From assembly GCA_910587995.1 (NCBI GenBank), contig CAJUNS010000014.1, positions 1 through 54,474 on the forward strand: a stretch of DNA of 54,474 nt, written 5' to 3'. The notes under the pieces were generated by a model that made no database searches, had not been told where the DNA came from, and was given only the letters and a program-made list of their open reading frames with translations. The DNA comes from an uncultured Oscillospiraceae bacterium. Lineage in GTDB: Bacteria > Bacillota_A > Clostridia > Oscillospirales > Acutalibacteraceae. A program made the translations under genes and the position numbers. Below, one piece after another: positions 34,365 through 43,662 of the stretch; the stretch's first letter is position 1, and each line of letters begins with the position of its first letter.

Positions 34365-35198
34365 TTATTGGTTGACCAGCAGCTTCTGGCTGAGTATATC
34401 GTAAAAATTGCTTTCTGTCAACTTAATAAAGCGGGGCGACTGGGAGGACTTGGCAAAGATCAGCCGGTCGCCTGCCCGCAGCTCAACGGGCGGCTCTCCG
34501 TCAGTGGTAAGAAACAGCTTTCCCCGGTTTTGGGGGATATACACCGTCAGCGCCGTGTCTGGGGCAAAAACAATGCTCCGGTTGAACAGGGAATGTGGAC
34601 AGATGGGAGTGTAGAGCATGCAGTTTAAGGCAGGCTCCACCACAGGTCCGCCGGCGGAAAGCGTGTAGGCGGTGGACCCAGTGGGCGTAGCGACAATAAA
34701 CCCATCCGCCCGGCAGTTGTAGCTTCGCTCCCGGCCTAAAGACACCTGGTAGTCGATGATGGCGGCCAGCTCCGCTGAGACCACCGCGTCGTTTAAAGCC
34801 AAGAAGCTTTGGCTGCCCTGAGGGCCAGTGAGAGTGACGTGCAGCATCATCCGGCGTTCCTCTGGCAGATCAGGCTCTGTAAGCCGGGAGAGCATGGCCA
34901 GTTCCTCTCGCTCTAAACCGGCGGTAAAGCCCAGTTTGCCCGCATTGACGCCCAAAATGGGGATATCCCAGGCAGCGGCGGCCTTCGCGGCATGGATAAT
35001 GGTCCCGTCGCCCCCAATAGCCAGCAGAATCTGGCAGTCCGCCAAAGCCTCTTCCGCGGCTCTGCGGCGCAGGCCCTCCTGGTAGAGGCCGCAAGCTTGA
35101 ACTACCTCCCAGCCGCATGCCTCAAGAATTCCTGTGGCTTCTCGAGCGCAAGCCTCCGCGTCCTTTTTTTGCAAATTCGGCGCTACCGCGATTTTCAT
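34365..35198 (-). CDS. nadK: NAD kinase
   Basis: The 277-residue enzyme phosphorylates NAD to NADP. It has GGDGT at residues 62-66, GVNAGKLGFTA, the LNDAVV segment and DGFIVATPTGSTAY, which are the classic NAD kinase blocks. The GGGGAGG site before ATG 35198 fixes the start; an in-frame upstream ATG at 35225 is not needed. It lies in the dxs to recN run, just before argR. Confidence 0.96.
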   Translation of the reverse strand: MKIAVAPNLQKKDAEACAREATGILEACGWEVVQACGLYQEGLRRRAAEEALADCQILLAIGGDGTIIHAAKAAAAWDIPILGVNAGKLGFTAGLEREELAMLSRLTEPDLPEERRMMLHVTLTGPQGSQSFLALNDAVVSAELAAIIDYQVSLGRERSYNCRADGFIVATPTGSTAYTLSAGGPVVEPALNCMLYTPICPHSLFNRSIVFAPDTALTVYIPQNRGKLFLTTDGEPPVELRAGDRLIFAKSSQSPRFIKLTESNFYDILSQKLLVNQ

Positions 35199-35221
35199 AG
35201 AAGCTTCCTCCCCGTTCCAGG

Positions 35222-35758
35222 TCAAAGATACTGGCGGATGGTCTCGCCGCTCCAGATCTGAACCTCAATATACCGTTCCGGTCCCTGGCTTCCGTCATCG
35301 TTCCAGTTTTGGGGTAGGCCATACCGGTGGATGACCGGCAAAATTTCCTCATAAGTATACAGCTTCCTCCGGTATTCCTTGCCATCCTGTATCTTGGGGC
35401 TAAAGGCGGGCATGGAGTCGCCGTAGGTGAAGGAGAGCGTGTGGAGGTTAAAAGCTTCCGCTGGAATCACAACCATGCCGCAGTCCTCAAACCAGGTGCT
35501 GAGCCAAGGGCTGTGCTCCACCGTCATGTAGTAAGGCGGCGTCCGCTGGATCACTCCGCCTTTTTTCCGGAACTCTCCCAGGAGAATGGCTTCACAATTG
35601 CGCCGGTATTCCACATACTTTTCGTGCCTCTGAGCGCACTGAGAATGGGGCCGCTCCCGTTTGATCCGCTCCAGCACCCCTTGCGCTTCTTCCAGCGGTA
35701 AGTCTGAGAGGCTGGCAAAAGGACCGGAGCGGCGGTCATAGTAGTGGTAAAAGTTCAT
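35222..35758 (-). CDS. Conserved protein of unknown function
   Basis: The 178-residue soluble protein starts MNFYHYYDRRSGPFASLSDLP, with an AAGGAGGA site seven bases before it. It has no signal or membrane segment. Blocks that look well conserved are LERIKRERPHSQCAQR, YYMTVEHSPWLSTWF, LSFTYGDSMPAFSP and YRRKLYTYEEIL. The end reads GLPQNWNDDGSQGPERYIEVQIWS. I recognise this as a recurrent clostridial hypothetical protein but know no function. It is inserted between tlyA and nadK with gaps of 10 and 23 bases, so it is co-transcribed with them. Confidence 0.82.
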   Translation of the reverse strand: MNFYHYYDRRSGPFASLSDLPLEEAQGVLERIKRERPHSQCAQRHEKYVEYRRNCEAILLGEFRKKGGVIQRTPPYYMTVEHSPWLSTWFEDCGMVVIPAEAFNLHTLSFTYGDSMPAFSPKIQDGKEYRRKLYTYEEILPVIHRYGLPQNWNDDGSQGPERYIEVQIWSGETIRQYL

Positions 35759-35768
35759 CGGGTCCTCC

Positions 35769-36578
35769 TTATTTGTCCAAGCAGGCGTGGGAGGCGGCGG
35801 CAAGAGCTTCCGCCTCAACCAGCGTGGAGGCCAGCTCCGGGTGAACGGACTGTTCCAAATACATGAGATATTCAATATTGCCCTCCGGCCCCTTGACCGG
35901 AGAAAAGTCCAGCCCTAATACGGAAAAACCACTGCTCAAGGCATAGCCTTCCGCTTTTTCGATGACCTCCCGGTGCACTGCCGGGTCCCGGACAACCCCT
36001 TTCTTCCCCACTTTCTCCCGGCCCGCCTCAAACTGGGGTTTGACCAAGCACACTCCCTGCCCGCCAGGAGCCAGCAAGGGAGCAATCGCTGGGAGAATCA
36101 GAGCGAGAGAGATGAACGAAACATCAATGGAAAAAAAGTCAATGGCTTCCGGCACCTGCTCCCGGCTTAGATACCGGGCGTTCACCCGCTCCAAATTTAC
36201 CACCCGAGGATCGCTTCGCAGCTTCCAGGCCAGCTGTCCATAGCCTACATCAATGGAATATACCTTTTTCGCTCCGTTTTGGAGCATGCAGTCCGTAAAG
36301 CCGCCGGTGGAGGCTCCCACATCCATGCAGGTAAGTCCCGTCAGGTCCAGCGGAAAGACTTCCATGGCCTTCTCCAGCTTCAGTCCGCCCCGGCTTACAT
36401 ATTTTTGGCCGCTGCCCCGCAGCTCCACCTGGGCGTCCTCAGGAAAGGCATCGCCGGGCTTGTCGGCCTTTTGATTGTCCACATAAATCTCCCCTGCCAT
36501 GATCAGCGCCTTGGCACGTTCCCGGCTCTCGGTCAACCCCCGCTCCAGCACCAGCAGGTCAAGTCTTTTCTTCGCCAA
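35769..36578 (-). CDS. tlyA: TlyA family rRNA 2'-O-methyltransferase
   Basis: The 269-residue protein pairs an N-terminal S4 RNA-binding domain (residues about 3-60, RLDLLVLERGL and AGEIYVDNQ) with an FtsJ-like methyltransferase (DVGASTGGFTD, SIDVSFISLALILPA, VKPQFEAG). TlyA methylates ribose in 16S and 23S rRNA and affects capreomycin sensitivity where studied; the hemolysin label is historical. It starts at TTG 36578 inside the dxs 3' end, overlapping by 20 bases. AAGGGGGG lies about eight bases upstream. Confidence 0.92.
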   Translation of the reverse strand: MAKKRLDLLVLERGLTESRERAKALIMAGEIYVDNQKADKPGDAFPEDAQVELRGSGQKYVSRGGLKLEKAMEVFPLDLTGLTCMDVGASTGGFTDCMLQNGAKKVYSIDVGYGQLAWKLRSDPRVVNLERVNARYLSREQVPEAIDFFSIDVSFISLALILPAIAPLLAPGGQGVCLVKPQFEAGREKVGKKGVVRDPAVHREVIEKAEGYALSSGFSVLGLDFSPVKGPEGNIEYLMYLEQSVHPELASTLVEAEALAAASHACLDK

Positions 36579-38448
36579 GCCCGCCGCCCCCCTTTTTGTA
36601 ATACTGCAAAACCGCTTCTACCATGTGCTGCTCACTGAGGCCCAGCCGCTCCAGGGTGCGGAACATGGGCGCATGGGTCTGAAAAGGCTGGTCTACCGCC
36701 CGCAGGAAGTAGCGCCCTTTGAATCCAGCCTCCAGCAGCGCACAGCCAAAGGCCTCCCCCACGCCCCCTTGCCGCACGCCTTCCTCAAAGAAGAAAACCG
36801 ACTGGCAGCCAGCCGCCGCCTGGGCCGCCTGAAGGTCCAGCGGGACCACACGGTTAAGCTTCAGCAGCTTTACCGGCAAGCCCTGCCCGGCCAGCTGGTT
36901 CACTGCCTCGGCAGCAAAGGAGAAGAGCCGGCCATACGTTGCCAGACAGACCGGAGCCTCGGTTTCGCCATAGAGGGAAAAAGCCGCTGTGGTACTGCGG
37001 AAATAGGGCGGCTTATAGAGCTCTTTGCCCCTGGGGTAGCGCACGGCGCAAAGGCCTTGGCCCTCTTGGACCAAAAAAGCCAGCTGATCCCGAAGCTCCT
37101 CAAAATAGGCGGGAGAATACAGGGTAACGCCCGGGACCGTGCGCAGATAGGCTGCGTCGAATAGGCCTTGATGGGTCTTTCCGTCCTCCCCCACAGCCCC
37201 AGCCCGGTCAATGGCCAGAATAATCTTGAGCCCTTGCAGGCTTACATCATGAATCAGTTGGTCATAACCCCGCTGTAAAAAGGTGGAGTACACGGCAAAC
37301 ACCGGCAGCAAGCCTCCGGCGGCCAGCCCACCGGCAAAGGTCAAGGCATGTTCCTCGGCGATGCCCACATCGTAAAAACGGTTTTTAAACTGTTGGCGAA
37401 AGCCGGAAAGCCCGGTCCCCGCCTCCATAGCGGCTGTGATGGCGCAGAGTTTTGGGTTCTCTTTGGCCAGGCGGCAGAGGGTATGGCCAAACTCATCGGA
37501 GAAGCTTTGGGCTTTTTCTCCGGTATCGCCAGTATCCACGTCAAATCCCGAAAGCCCGTGATACAAGCTGGGCGATTGCTCCGCGTACTGGTAGCCCTTT
37601 CCCTTATAGGTGCGCACATGGAGCAGCACCGGCTTACGGATTAGCTTTGCGGCCTCCAGGGCTTCGGATAGGGACTTGATGTCGTGCCCGTCAAAGGGCC
37701 CATAGTAGGCAAAGCCTAAATCGCTGAAGATGTTAGAATTATACAGGAGCTTCTTTAGGTTTCCCTTAACCCGCCGCATGCTTCGGGCAATAGGCGGGCC
37801 CACCACCGGCAAACGCCGCAGGGCGTCCTCCACACTGCTTTTTGCCTTGATGTAGCCCGGCTTGGTGCGCATATAGGTTAAATACCGGGCAATGGAGCCC
37901 ACATTCTTCGAAATGGACATGGTGTTGTCGTTAAGGATGACGATTAGGTTCCGCCTTAGCTGGCCAGCGTTGTTCAGCCCCTCATAGGCCAGACCGCCAG
38001 TCAGAGCGCCATCGCCAATGACAGCCACCACATGGCCTTCTCTGCCTTGCAGGTGCGCCGCTTCCGAAAGGCCCAGAGCGCTGGAAATGGAGGCGCTGCT
38101 GTGTCCGCTGGTAAAAGGGTCGCAGGAACTTTCCTCCCGGCAGGGAAAGCCGGAAAGCCCCCCCTCTTGGCGCAGGCTGGCAAAGCTGGGATAGCGGCCA
38201 GTCAGCAGCTTATAGGGATAGCTTTGGTGCCCCACATCCCAAACAATGGCGTCCTCAGGGGGACAAAAGGCCAGGCAGAGGGCCACCGTCAGCTCCACCA
38301 CGCCTAAGTTGGAGGCCAAATGCCCTCCATTATCGGAGACCATGCGAATGATGGCCTCCCGCATCTCCTGGCAGAGCGGTCCCAGCAAAGCTGGATCCAA
38401 CTGTTTCACATCCTCTGCGGAGCGGATATTTTCCAGCAAACTTCCCAT
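36559..38448 (-). CDS. dxs: 1-deoxy-D-xylulose-5-phosphate synthase
   Basis: The 629-residue thiamine diphosphate enzyme joins pyruvate and glyceraldehyde 3-phosphate, the first step of the MEP isoprenoid route. It has GGHLASNLGVVELTVAL, the ThDP motif GDGALTGG...NDN, and GIAEEHALTFAGGLA with the catalytic glutamate. ATG 38448 aligns with the family start (MGSLLENI) and has a GGGGGG-rich site; an ATG at 38481 would add 11 residues. In Bacillus, xseA, xseB and ispA separate folD from dxs; here they are absent. Confidence 0.95.
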   Translation of the reverse strand: MGSLLENIRSAEDVKQLDPALLGPLCQEMREAIIRMVSDNGGHLASNLGVVELTVALCLAFCPPEDAIVWDVGHQSYPYKLLTGRYPSFASLRQEGGLSGFPCREESSCDPFTSGHSSASISSALGLSEAAHLQGREGHVVAVIGDGALTGGLAYEGLNNAGQLRRNLIVILNDNTMSISKNVGSIARYLTYMRTKPGYIKAKSSVEDALRRLPVVGPPIARSMRRVKGNLKKLLYNSNIFSDLGFAYYGPFDGHDIKSLSEALEAAKLIRKPVLLHVRTYKGKGYQYAEQSPSLYHGLSGFDVDTGDTGEKAQSFSDEFGHTLCRLAKENPKLCAITAAMEAGTGLSGFRQQFKNRFYDVGIAEEHALTFAGGLAAGGLLPVFAVYSTFLQRGYDQLIHDVSLQGLKIILAIDRAGAVGEDGKTHQGLFDAAYLRTVPGVTLYSPAYFEELRDQLAFLVQEGQGLCAVRYPRGKELYKPPYFRSTTAAFSLYGETEAPVCLATYGRLFSFAAEAVNQLAGQGLPVKLLKLNRVVPLDLQAAQAAAGCQSVFFFEEGVRQGGVGEAFGCALLEAGFKGRYFLRAVDQPFQTHAPMFRTLERLGLSEQHMVEAVLQYYKKGGGGLGEEKT

Positions 38449-38493
38449 AGCTTTCCCCCCAGCGGGTCCCATTTTCCCCATTCTCTTCCCCGC

Positions 38494-39351
38494 TTACCGG
38501 GAGAGGCCCAGCGCCAGCTTGGCGGCGGTGACGGTGTTTCGCATGAGCATGGCAATGGTCATAGGCCCTACCCCGCCAGGAACCGGAGTCAGAAAAGCGG
38601 CCAGCTTGTCCGCCTCTTCAAAGACCACGTCTCCGCAGAGCTTGCCGTTGGCGTCCCGGTTCATGCCTACATCAATAACCACCGCGCCGGGTTTGATCAT
38701 ATTCCCCGTAACAAAACCGGCCCTGCCTACAGCGGAGACCAGAATGTCCGCCCGGCGGCAGATTTCCGGCAGATTTCGGGTTTTGCTGTGGCAGATGGTG
38801 ACCGTGCCGTTTTGGTGGAGCAGCAGCATAGCCATAGGCTTTCCCACAATGTCGCTGCGGCCAATGACCACGCAGTCCTTCCCGGCAATCTCCACGCCGG
38901 TGGAGCGGATGAGCTCAATGACTCCGGCCGGGGTGCAGGGCAAAAAGTGGTAGCGTCCCTGCATAATCTTTCCCACATTATAGGCGTGGAACGCGTCTAC
39001 ATCCTTTTCCGGCGCAATGGCCTCCACCACGCCCGCCTCGTCCAGGCCCTCCGGCAGCGGAGACTGGACCAAAATCCCGTGAATTTTGGGGTCCTGGTTC
39101 AGCTGGCGGATGAGCGCCAGCAAGGCATCCTGGGAGGTTCCGGCAGGCAGGGCGTGCTCTTCCGAATAGACGCCAACCTCGGCGCAAGCCTTTTTCTTGT
39201 TATTCACGTAAATACGGGATGCTGGGTCATCCCCCACAATGACCACCGCCAGACCGGGCTGCGTACCCTGCGTGGTCAATTCCGCCGCCTCCTGGGCGGC
39301 CTGGGCCCGTACTTGAGCGGCCACCGCCTTGCCATCTATGATCTGCGCCAT
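38494..39351 (-). CDS. folD: Methylene-THF dehydrogenase / cyclohydrolase FolD
   Basis: The 285-residue bifunctional enzyme interconverts 5,10-methylene-THF and 10-formyl-THF. It has ASRIYVNNKKKAC with the catalytic Tyr and Lys, then GILVQSPLPEGL, EKDVDAFH, VIGRSDIVGKP for NADP binding, and LTPVPGGVGPMT. Its ATG follows the lgt stop with no gap (TAAATG). With fhs upstream in the same run and metF elsewhere, it completes a folate one-carbon chain. Confidence 0.97.
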   Translation of the reverse strand: MAQIIDGKAVAAQVRAQAAQEAAELTTQGTQPGLAVVIVGDDPASRIYVNNKKKACAEVGVYSEEHALPAGTSQDALLALIRQLNQDPKIHGILVQSPLPEGLDEAGVVEAIAPEKDVDAFHAYNVGKIMQGRYHFLPCTPAGVIELIRSTGVEIAGKDCVVIGRSDIVGKPMAMLLLHQNGTVTICHSKTRNLPEICRRADILVSAVGRAGFVTGNMIKPGAVVIDVGMNRDANGKLCGDVVFEEADKLAAFLTPVPGGVGPMTIAMLMRNTVTAAKLALGLSR

Positions 39352-40374
39352 TTATTCCGCCTCCTTTTGGGTTTCGTCTCCGGCCTCAGCACTCTCTTTC
39401 GGCTGCTGGGGTTCATCCTCATCTGCAGGCGCTTCCCCGCTCGTTGCGGAAGCTTCCTGATCCGCGTCCTCCTCGTAGGGCGGCAGGCCGCCGAAAATGG
39501 TGCTGGCTTCCAGCTGGGGCTCTCCCTCTTCCAGACCCATCGCCTCTACAATGGCGGCACTGCCGCAGCCCGAAAGGCTCTTTCTGTGACGGAAGACAAG
39601 GAGCAGGCCCACGCCTGCCACCACACCTGCCGCAGCTACCAGTTGGGAGATTTTAAAGCTGCCCAGCATCAGGCTGTCGGTTCGGGTGCCCTCAATGAAA
39701 AAGCGTACCGCGCCATACCAAATCAGGTACAAAATGAAGGTCTGGCCGTCATAGCGGCGGAGCTTGCGGGTAAAGAAGTGCAGCAGCACAAAGCCCAGCA
39801 GGCATAGAATGGACTCATACAGGAAGCAAGGATGAACCGGCCCCTCTGGCACCACAGCACGGGTGTTGTCGCTGAGCATGCCCCAGGGCAGCGTGGTCGC
39901 CGCGCCAAAGCACTCCTGGTTCACAAAATTACCCCAGCGCCCCACGCCCTGGCCAATGAGAAAGCCCAAAGAGGCCAAGTCCAGTACCGCTGGAACGGGA
40001 AGCTTCCGCCACTTGGCCACCAAACCTCCGAAAACCATGGCCCCAATAAAGCCGCCATAGATGGCAATGCCGCCATCATGGATAAAAAGAATCTGGATGG
40101 GGTCGTTCCAATATTTATCGCCGGGATAGAAAATCACGTAGTACAGCCGGGCGCACACAATGCCTCCCACCGTACCAGCCAGCACCGCGTCAATCAGGCG
40201 GTCCATGTCGATGCTCATTTTTTTCGCGCTGCGCCAGGCATAGACCATGGCCAAAAAGAAGCCCACGGCAATGATGACTCCATACCAGCGAATGTCGTAG
40301 TTTCCAATGGAAAAGGCCACCTCGTTTACGGTAAACCGAAGCCCCAGTCCAGGGAACTCCACCAAATGGCTCAT
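39352..40374 (-). CDS. lgt: Prolipoprotein diacylglyceryl transferase with acidic tail
   Basis: The 340-residue membrane enzyme adds diacylglycerol to the lipobox cysteine of prolipoproteins, such as the SLH lipoprotein in this window. It has about seven membrane segments, HDGGIAIYGGFIGA (the HGG motif) and the signature GVGRWGNFVNQECFG. After about residue 275 an unusual acidic tail of about 65 residues follows, rich in Glu, Pro and Asp. AAAGGA lies nine bases before ATG 40374 and only three bases from an earlier in-frame ATG at 40380. Confidence 0.95.
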   Translation of the reverse strand: MSHLVEFPGLGLRFTVNEVAFSIGNYDIRWYGVIIAVGFFLAMVYAWRSAKKMSIDMDRLIDAVLAGTVGGIVCARLYYVIFYPGDKYWNDPIQILFIHDGGIAIYGGFIGAMVFGGLVAKWRKLPVPAVLDLASLGFLIGQGVGRWGNFVNQECFGAATTLPWGMLSDNTRAVVPEGPVHPCFLYESILCLLGFVLLHFFTRKLRRYDGQTFILYLIWYGAVRFFIEGTRTDSLMLGSFKISQLVAAAGVVAGVGLLLVFRHRKSLSGCGSAAIVEAMGLEEGEPQLEASTIFGGLPPYEEDADQEASATSGEAPADEDEPQQPKESAEAGDETQKEAE

Positions 40375-40437
40375 CTGCATCCGTCCTTTCTCAGGCCGAA
40401 AACTTTCATAAACGGCATAATGTAAAATTTTTATAGT

Positions 40438-41709
40438 TTAGCAGGGCCTTATCAGGGAAAGCACGCTCCGGTCTTCCCGAAAGATGGCGCACTGCTCCGC
40501 GGCCTGCTCCAAGCGCAGGTCCACCAAAGCATCGATATAGGCAAAGAGATTCTGGCCGCGAAAGGCGGAGTCCGCCAGCCAATTTGCGATGCTGGCCGGG
40601 CTGTTCAAAGAGGCAACGCAGTCTCCGTACAAGCTCCGCTTGGCCCGCTGGAATTCCTCCTGGCCAATGCCCTGACGCAGCAGCCGGGCGGCCTCTTCCC
40701 GGATCATCTCCACCGCTGCCGCCGGGTCTCGGGATTCGCCGCCGAACATGGCTGTGGCAAATCCCATCCCTTCAAAATACTGATAGCTGAAGCTGGAATC
40801 ATTGACCAGCCCCGCGTCCAGCAGCCGCCGGAACAGCGGGGAAGCATCTGAGGCCATCACTTCCAGTAGCACATTTACCGCCGCCAACTCCCGCTCCGAG
40901 CGAAGAGCGCCCCCTTTGTCCTTGTAACCAAACTGAAACACCGGCATGGACACAGAAAGCTTCTCCTCTACTAAGGGGCGCAGAATGGTTTCCGGCTCAT
41001 CGGGAAAAATCCGCCGGACCTGTACGGGCGGACAGGGCTTGAGCATCCGCCCGCAAACCTCCAGCACCCGGTCCCGGTCAAAGTTTCCCGCCAGCACCAA
41101 AACCATGTTGTTGAGGTTATAGAAGGTGCGGTAGCAGCGGTACAGCAGCTCTGGGGTGATTTTTTCAATGCTCTCCACCGTCCCGGCCGCATCCTCCCGC
41201 ACAGGATGCTGGTGGTACATAGCCCGCAGATAATTGGAAAAAACCCGCCAGCTAGGGAGATCATCGTACATTTTAATTTCCTGGGCAATGATTCCCCGCT
41301 CCTTGGCCACGGTCTCTGGAGTAAAATAGGGAGACTGGACAAAATCCAGCAGAATTTCCAGCGACTCATAGAGCCGGTCTGTACAGGAGAACACATAACA
41401 GGTGGAGTCGTACCCAGTGTAGGCGTTGGCGTTGGCCCCCACAGCCGCAAACCGGGCAAAGGCGTCGCCATCTTCACTCTCGAACAGCTTGTGTTCCAAG
41501 TAATGGGCAATGCCTTCCGGAACCTGTTGGGGCGCCGCCTCGTCACTGCGTTGAAAACAGTTGTCCATGGAGCCATAGCGGGCGCCGAAAATTGCCTGAG
41601 TGGTACTGCCCCGCTCTTTGGGATACAGATAGATCGCTAGCCCGGAAGGATGACGGTATTGGTAGTAGCAGTCTCCGGTGCGGCTGCTGGAAATCAGTTG
41701 CGGTTCCAT
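40438..41709 (-). CDS. M16 family zinc peptidase (YfmH-like)
   Basis: The 423-residue protein has the inverted zinc motif HxxEH as H69, E72 and H73 (AHYLEHKLFE). A further glutamate follows about 70 residues later (IIAQEIKMYDD), as in active M16 peptidases. It has two M16-like halves. The neighbour upstream is a partner lacking the motif, so the pair should form a heterodimer like YfmH/YfmF of Bacillus. The stop of the upstream gene overlaps its first 16 bases. Function in the cell is not established. Confidence 0.9.
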   Translation of the reverse strand: MEPQLISSSRTGDCYYQYRHPSGLAIYLYPKERGSTTQAIFGARYGSMDNCFQRSDEAAPQQVPEGIAHYLEHKLFESEDGDAFARFAAVGANANAYTGYDSTCYVFSCTDRLYESLEILLDFVQSPYFTPETVAKERGIIAQEIKMYDDLPSWRVFSNYLRAMYHQHPVREDAAGTVESIEKITPELLYRCYRTFYNLNNMVLVLAGNFDRDRVLEVCGRMLKPCPPVQVRRIFPDEPETILRPLVEEKLSVSMPVFQFGYKDKGGALRSERELAAVNVLLEVMASDASPLFRRLLDAGLVNDSSFSYQYFEGMGFATAMFGGESRDPAAAVEMIREEAARLLRQGIGQEEFQRAKRSLYGDCVASLNSPASIANWLADSAFRGQNLFAYIDALVDLRLEQAAEQCAIFREDRSVLSLIRPC

Positions 41710-42971
41710 CCTTCCCCGCCTCCTTTCAACGTATAGACCACCGCCGGTTTCAGCCGGCTGGCGGCAGAGGCCACATCCGCGATGGTACAGGCCTGAACCT
41801 GTTTCACCGCCTCCTCTGGCGTTAGACCATCCTGGTCAAAGGCCCGGCCCAAGTACCAGCCCTCCACCCGGTGCAGGGAGTCCTCCACCGCCCGCAGGGA
41901 ACCGCATAAATAGAGCTGGGCGCAACGCAGTTCTTCCGGCGTAATATGACCGCTCCGCAAGGCCTCCACCTGTTCTAAAATAGCAGCCTCCGCCTGTTGC
42001 AGGCTGGCGGTTTCCACACCGCTTTCAATAAAGAGCGCTCCGCTGGCCCAGGAATAGGCCGAATCGCAGTAGTAGCACAGGCCCTGCTCCTCCCGCACCT
42101 TTAAAAAGAGTTTGGAACTGGTGGGCTCCCCCAGCACAGCGCTGGTAAGGAGGAACAGCATCCGTTCCTCCGGCGCGGCTTGAACCCGGTAGGCCATGGC
42201 AAGCTTGGACTGGCCCACAGGTTGCTCCTCCGTGACGCGAAGACAGCTTGCCGGCTCCTGGTAAGGCACAGGCCCCAACAGGCGGGGGCTGCCCAAACCG
42301 GCAAAGTTCTGCCGGAAAGCCTCCACATCCGGGCGGCAGTCCCCTAAGGTGAACACCTCAAACCGGGCCTCCCGCAGCAGGCGGGCCCAAGCCTCCGTCA
42401 GCGGAGGGCGCTCCAACGCGGCTAGGTCTTCCCGGCTTCCCATGCGGCCAATGCCCGCTGGCTGGCCTTGGAACAGAAGCTCCTGGCATCGCCGGTGGGC
42501 ATAGAGCATTTTGTCGCTGAACTCAGCATCCTTCTGCTCCAGAAGCTGGCGCTTCTCCTGGTCAAAACCATCTTGAGGAAATAAGCCCTCTGCATCGGTC
42601 AAAGGAGCCAGCAGCACGCTGAACAACAGGCGGGAAAGCTCCAAAAACATGTCCTCGCCCCCAAAGGCATAGCGGCTGGCAATGCCTCCGGCGGAAAGGC
42701 TCAAGCACTGGTAGGGCCCGATCTGCTGGACCCCAGAAGCAAGAGAAGCGCCATACAGCTCCGCCAAACGGCGGCCAAGAGCCGTGTAGTCCGGATACTG
42801 CCGGGTCGCCCGGCTGGCTAAAGCGGGCAGAATGGCATATTGAGCCGCAAGGGCTCCGGTGGTCAGGGGGACCAACAGGTTCACCGTGATCCGCATAGTT
42901 TTGAAGCTGGGATCCGTAAAGGACGTCAGCCTTACAGACGGGCTAAGCTGGCAGATCTTGGTCTCACACAT
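41694..42971 (-). CDS. M16 family protein without zinc motif (YfmF-like)
   Basis: The 425-residue protein has the M16 fold pattern in the order of YfmF. No HxxEH is found in its first 100 residues, where ASRATRQYPDYTALGRRLAELYGA stands instead. It has the second-domain motif TSSKLFLKVREEQGLCYYCDSAYSW, typical of the partner subunit. It is probably the non-catalytic half of the pair with the following M16 gene, which it overlaps. It starts 33 bases after upp. Confidence 0.9.
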   Translation of the reverse strand: MCETKICQLSPSVRLTSFTDPSFKTMRITVNLLVPLTTGALAAQYAILPALASRATRQYPDYTALGRRLAELYGASLASGVQQIGPYQCLSLSAGGIASRYAFGGEDMFLELSRLLFSVLLAPLTDAEGLFPQDGFDQEKRQLLEQKDAEFSDKMLYAHRRCQELLFQGQPAGIGRMGSREDLAALERPPLTEAWARLLREARFEVFTLGDCRPDVEAFRQNFAGLGSPRLLGPVPYQEPASCLRVTEEQPVGQSKLAMAYRVQAAPEERMLFLLTSAVLGEPTSSKLFLKVREEQGLCYYCDSAYSWASGALFIESGVETASLQQAEAAILEQVEALRSGHITPEELRCAQLYLCGSLRAVEDSLHRVEGWYLGRAFDQDGLTPEEAVKQVQACTIADVASAASRLKPAVVYTLKGGGEGWNRN

Positions 42972-43004
42972 AGCAGCGCTCCTAAAGCATCAGCAAAAAT
43001 ACCG

Positions 43005-43643
43005 TCAAATGGTGCCGAAGATGCGGTCCCCCGCATCGCCCAAACCCGGCAAAATATAGCCGTTCTCATTGAGCCTCTCGTCCACCGCCGCGCAGTAAAC
43101 GTGTACATCGGGATGAGCCACGGTCAATACCTTCAGCCCCTCCGGCGCGGCAATGATGCACAAGAATTTTATGCTTTTGGGCTGGCTGCGCTTGACAATG
43201 GAAATAGCGTCCATGGCGGAACCGCCAGTGGCCAGCATGGGGTCCAGCACGATAACGTCCCGCTCGGTGATATCCTGGGGCAGCTTGTTATAATACTCCA
43301 CCGGCTTCAAGGTGTCGTGGTCCCGGTACAGACCGATGTGCCCCACCTTGGCGGAGGGCACCAGGTTCAGCATTCCATCCACCATGCCCAGGCCCGCCCG
43401 CAGAATCGGGACAAAGGCCAGCTTCCGCCCAGCGATCACTTTGGTGGTGGTCTTCTGCATGGGGGTCTCCGTCTCCACTTCCATTAAGGGCAGGTCCCGG
43501 GTTGCCTCATAGCACATCAGGTTGGCTATCTCGCAGACCAGTGCCCGGAACTCCTTGGTTCCGGTATCCTTGCTGCGCAGGAAGCTGAGCTTGTGCTGAA
43601 TCAGCGGATGGTCCATGACAAAGACGTTCTTATACGGCGTCAT
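43005..43643 (-). CDS. upp: Uracil phosphoribosyltransferase
   Basis: The 212-residue salvage enzyme makes UMP from uracil and PRPP. It begins MTPYKNVFVMDHPLIQHKLS. The PRPP loop is VLDPMLATGGSA, and the uracil-binding end is YILPGLGDAGDRIFGT. GGGAGGAAG before ATG 43643 sets the start; the frame extends back to 43727 but without support. It follows rpiB in the run, with a 19-base gap. Confidence 0.96.
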   Translation of the reverse strand: MTPYKNVFVMDHPLIQHKLSFLRSKDTGTKEFRALVCEIANLMCYEATRDLPLMEVETETPMQKTTTKVIAGRKLAFVPILRAGLGMVDGMLNLVPSAKVGHIGLYRDHDTLKPVEYYNKLPQDITERDVIVLDPMLATGGSAMDAISIVKRSQPKSIKFLCIIAAPEGLKVLTVAHPDVHVYCAAVDERLNENGYILPGLGDAGDRIFGTI

Positions 43644-43662
43644 AATCTTCCTCCCAAACGAT

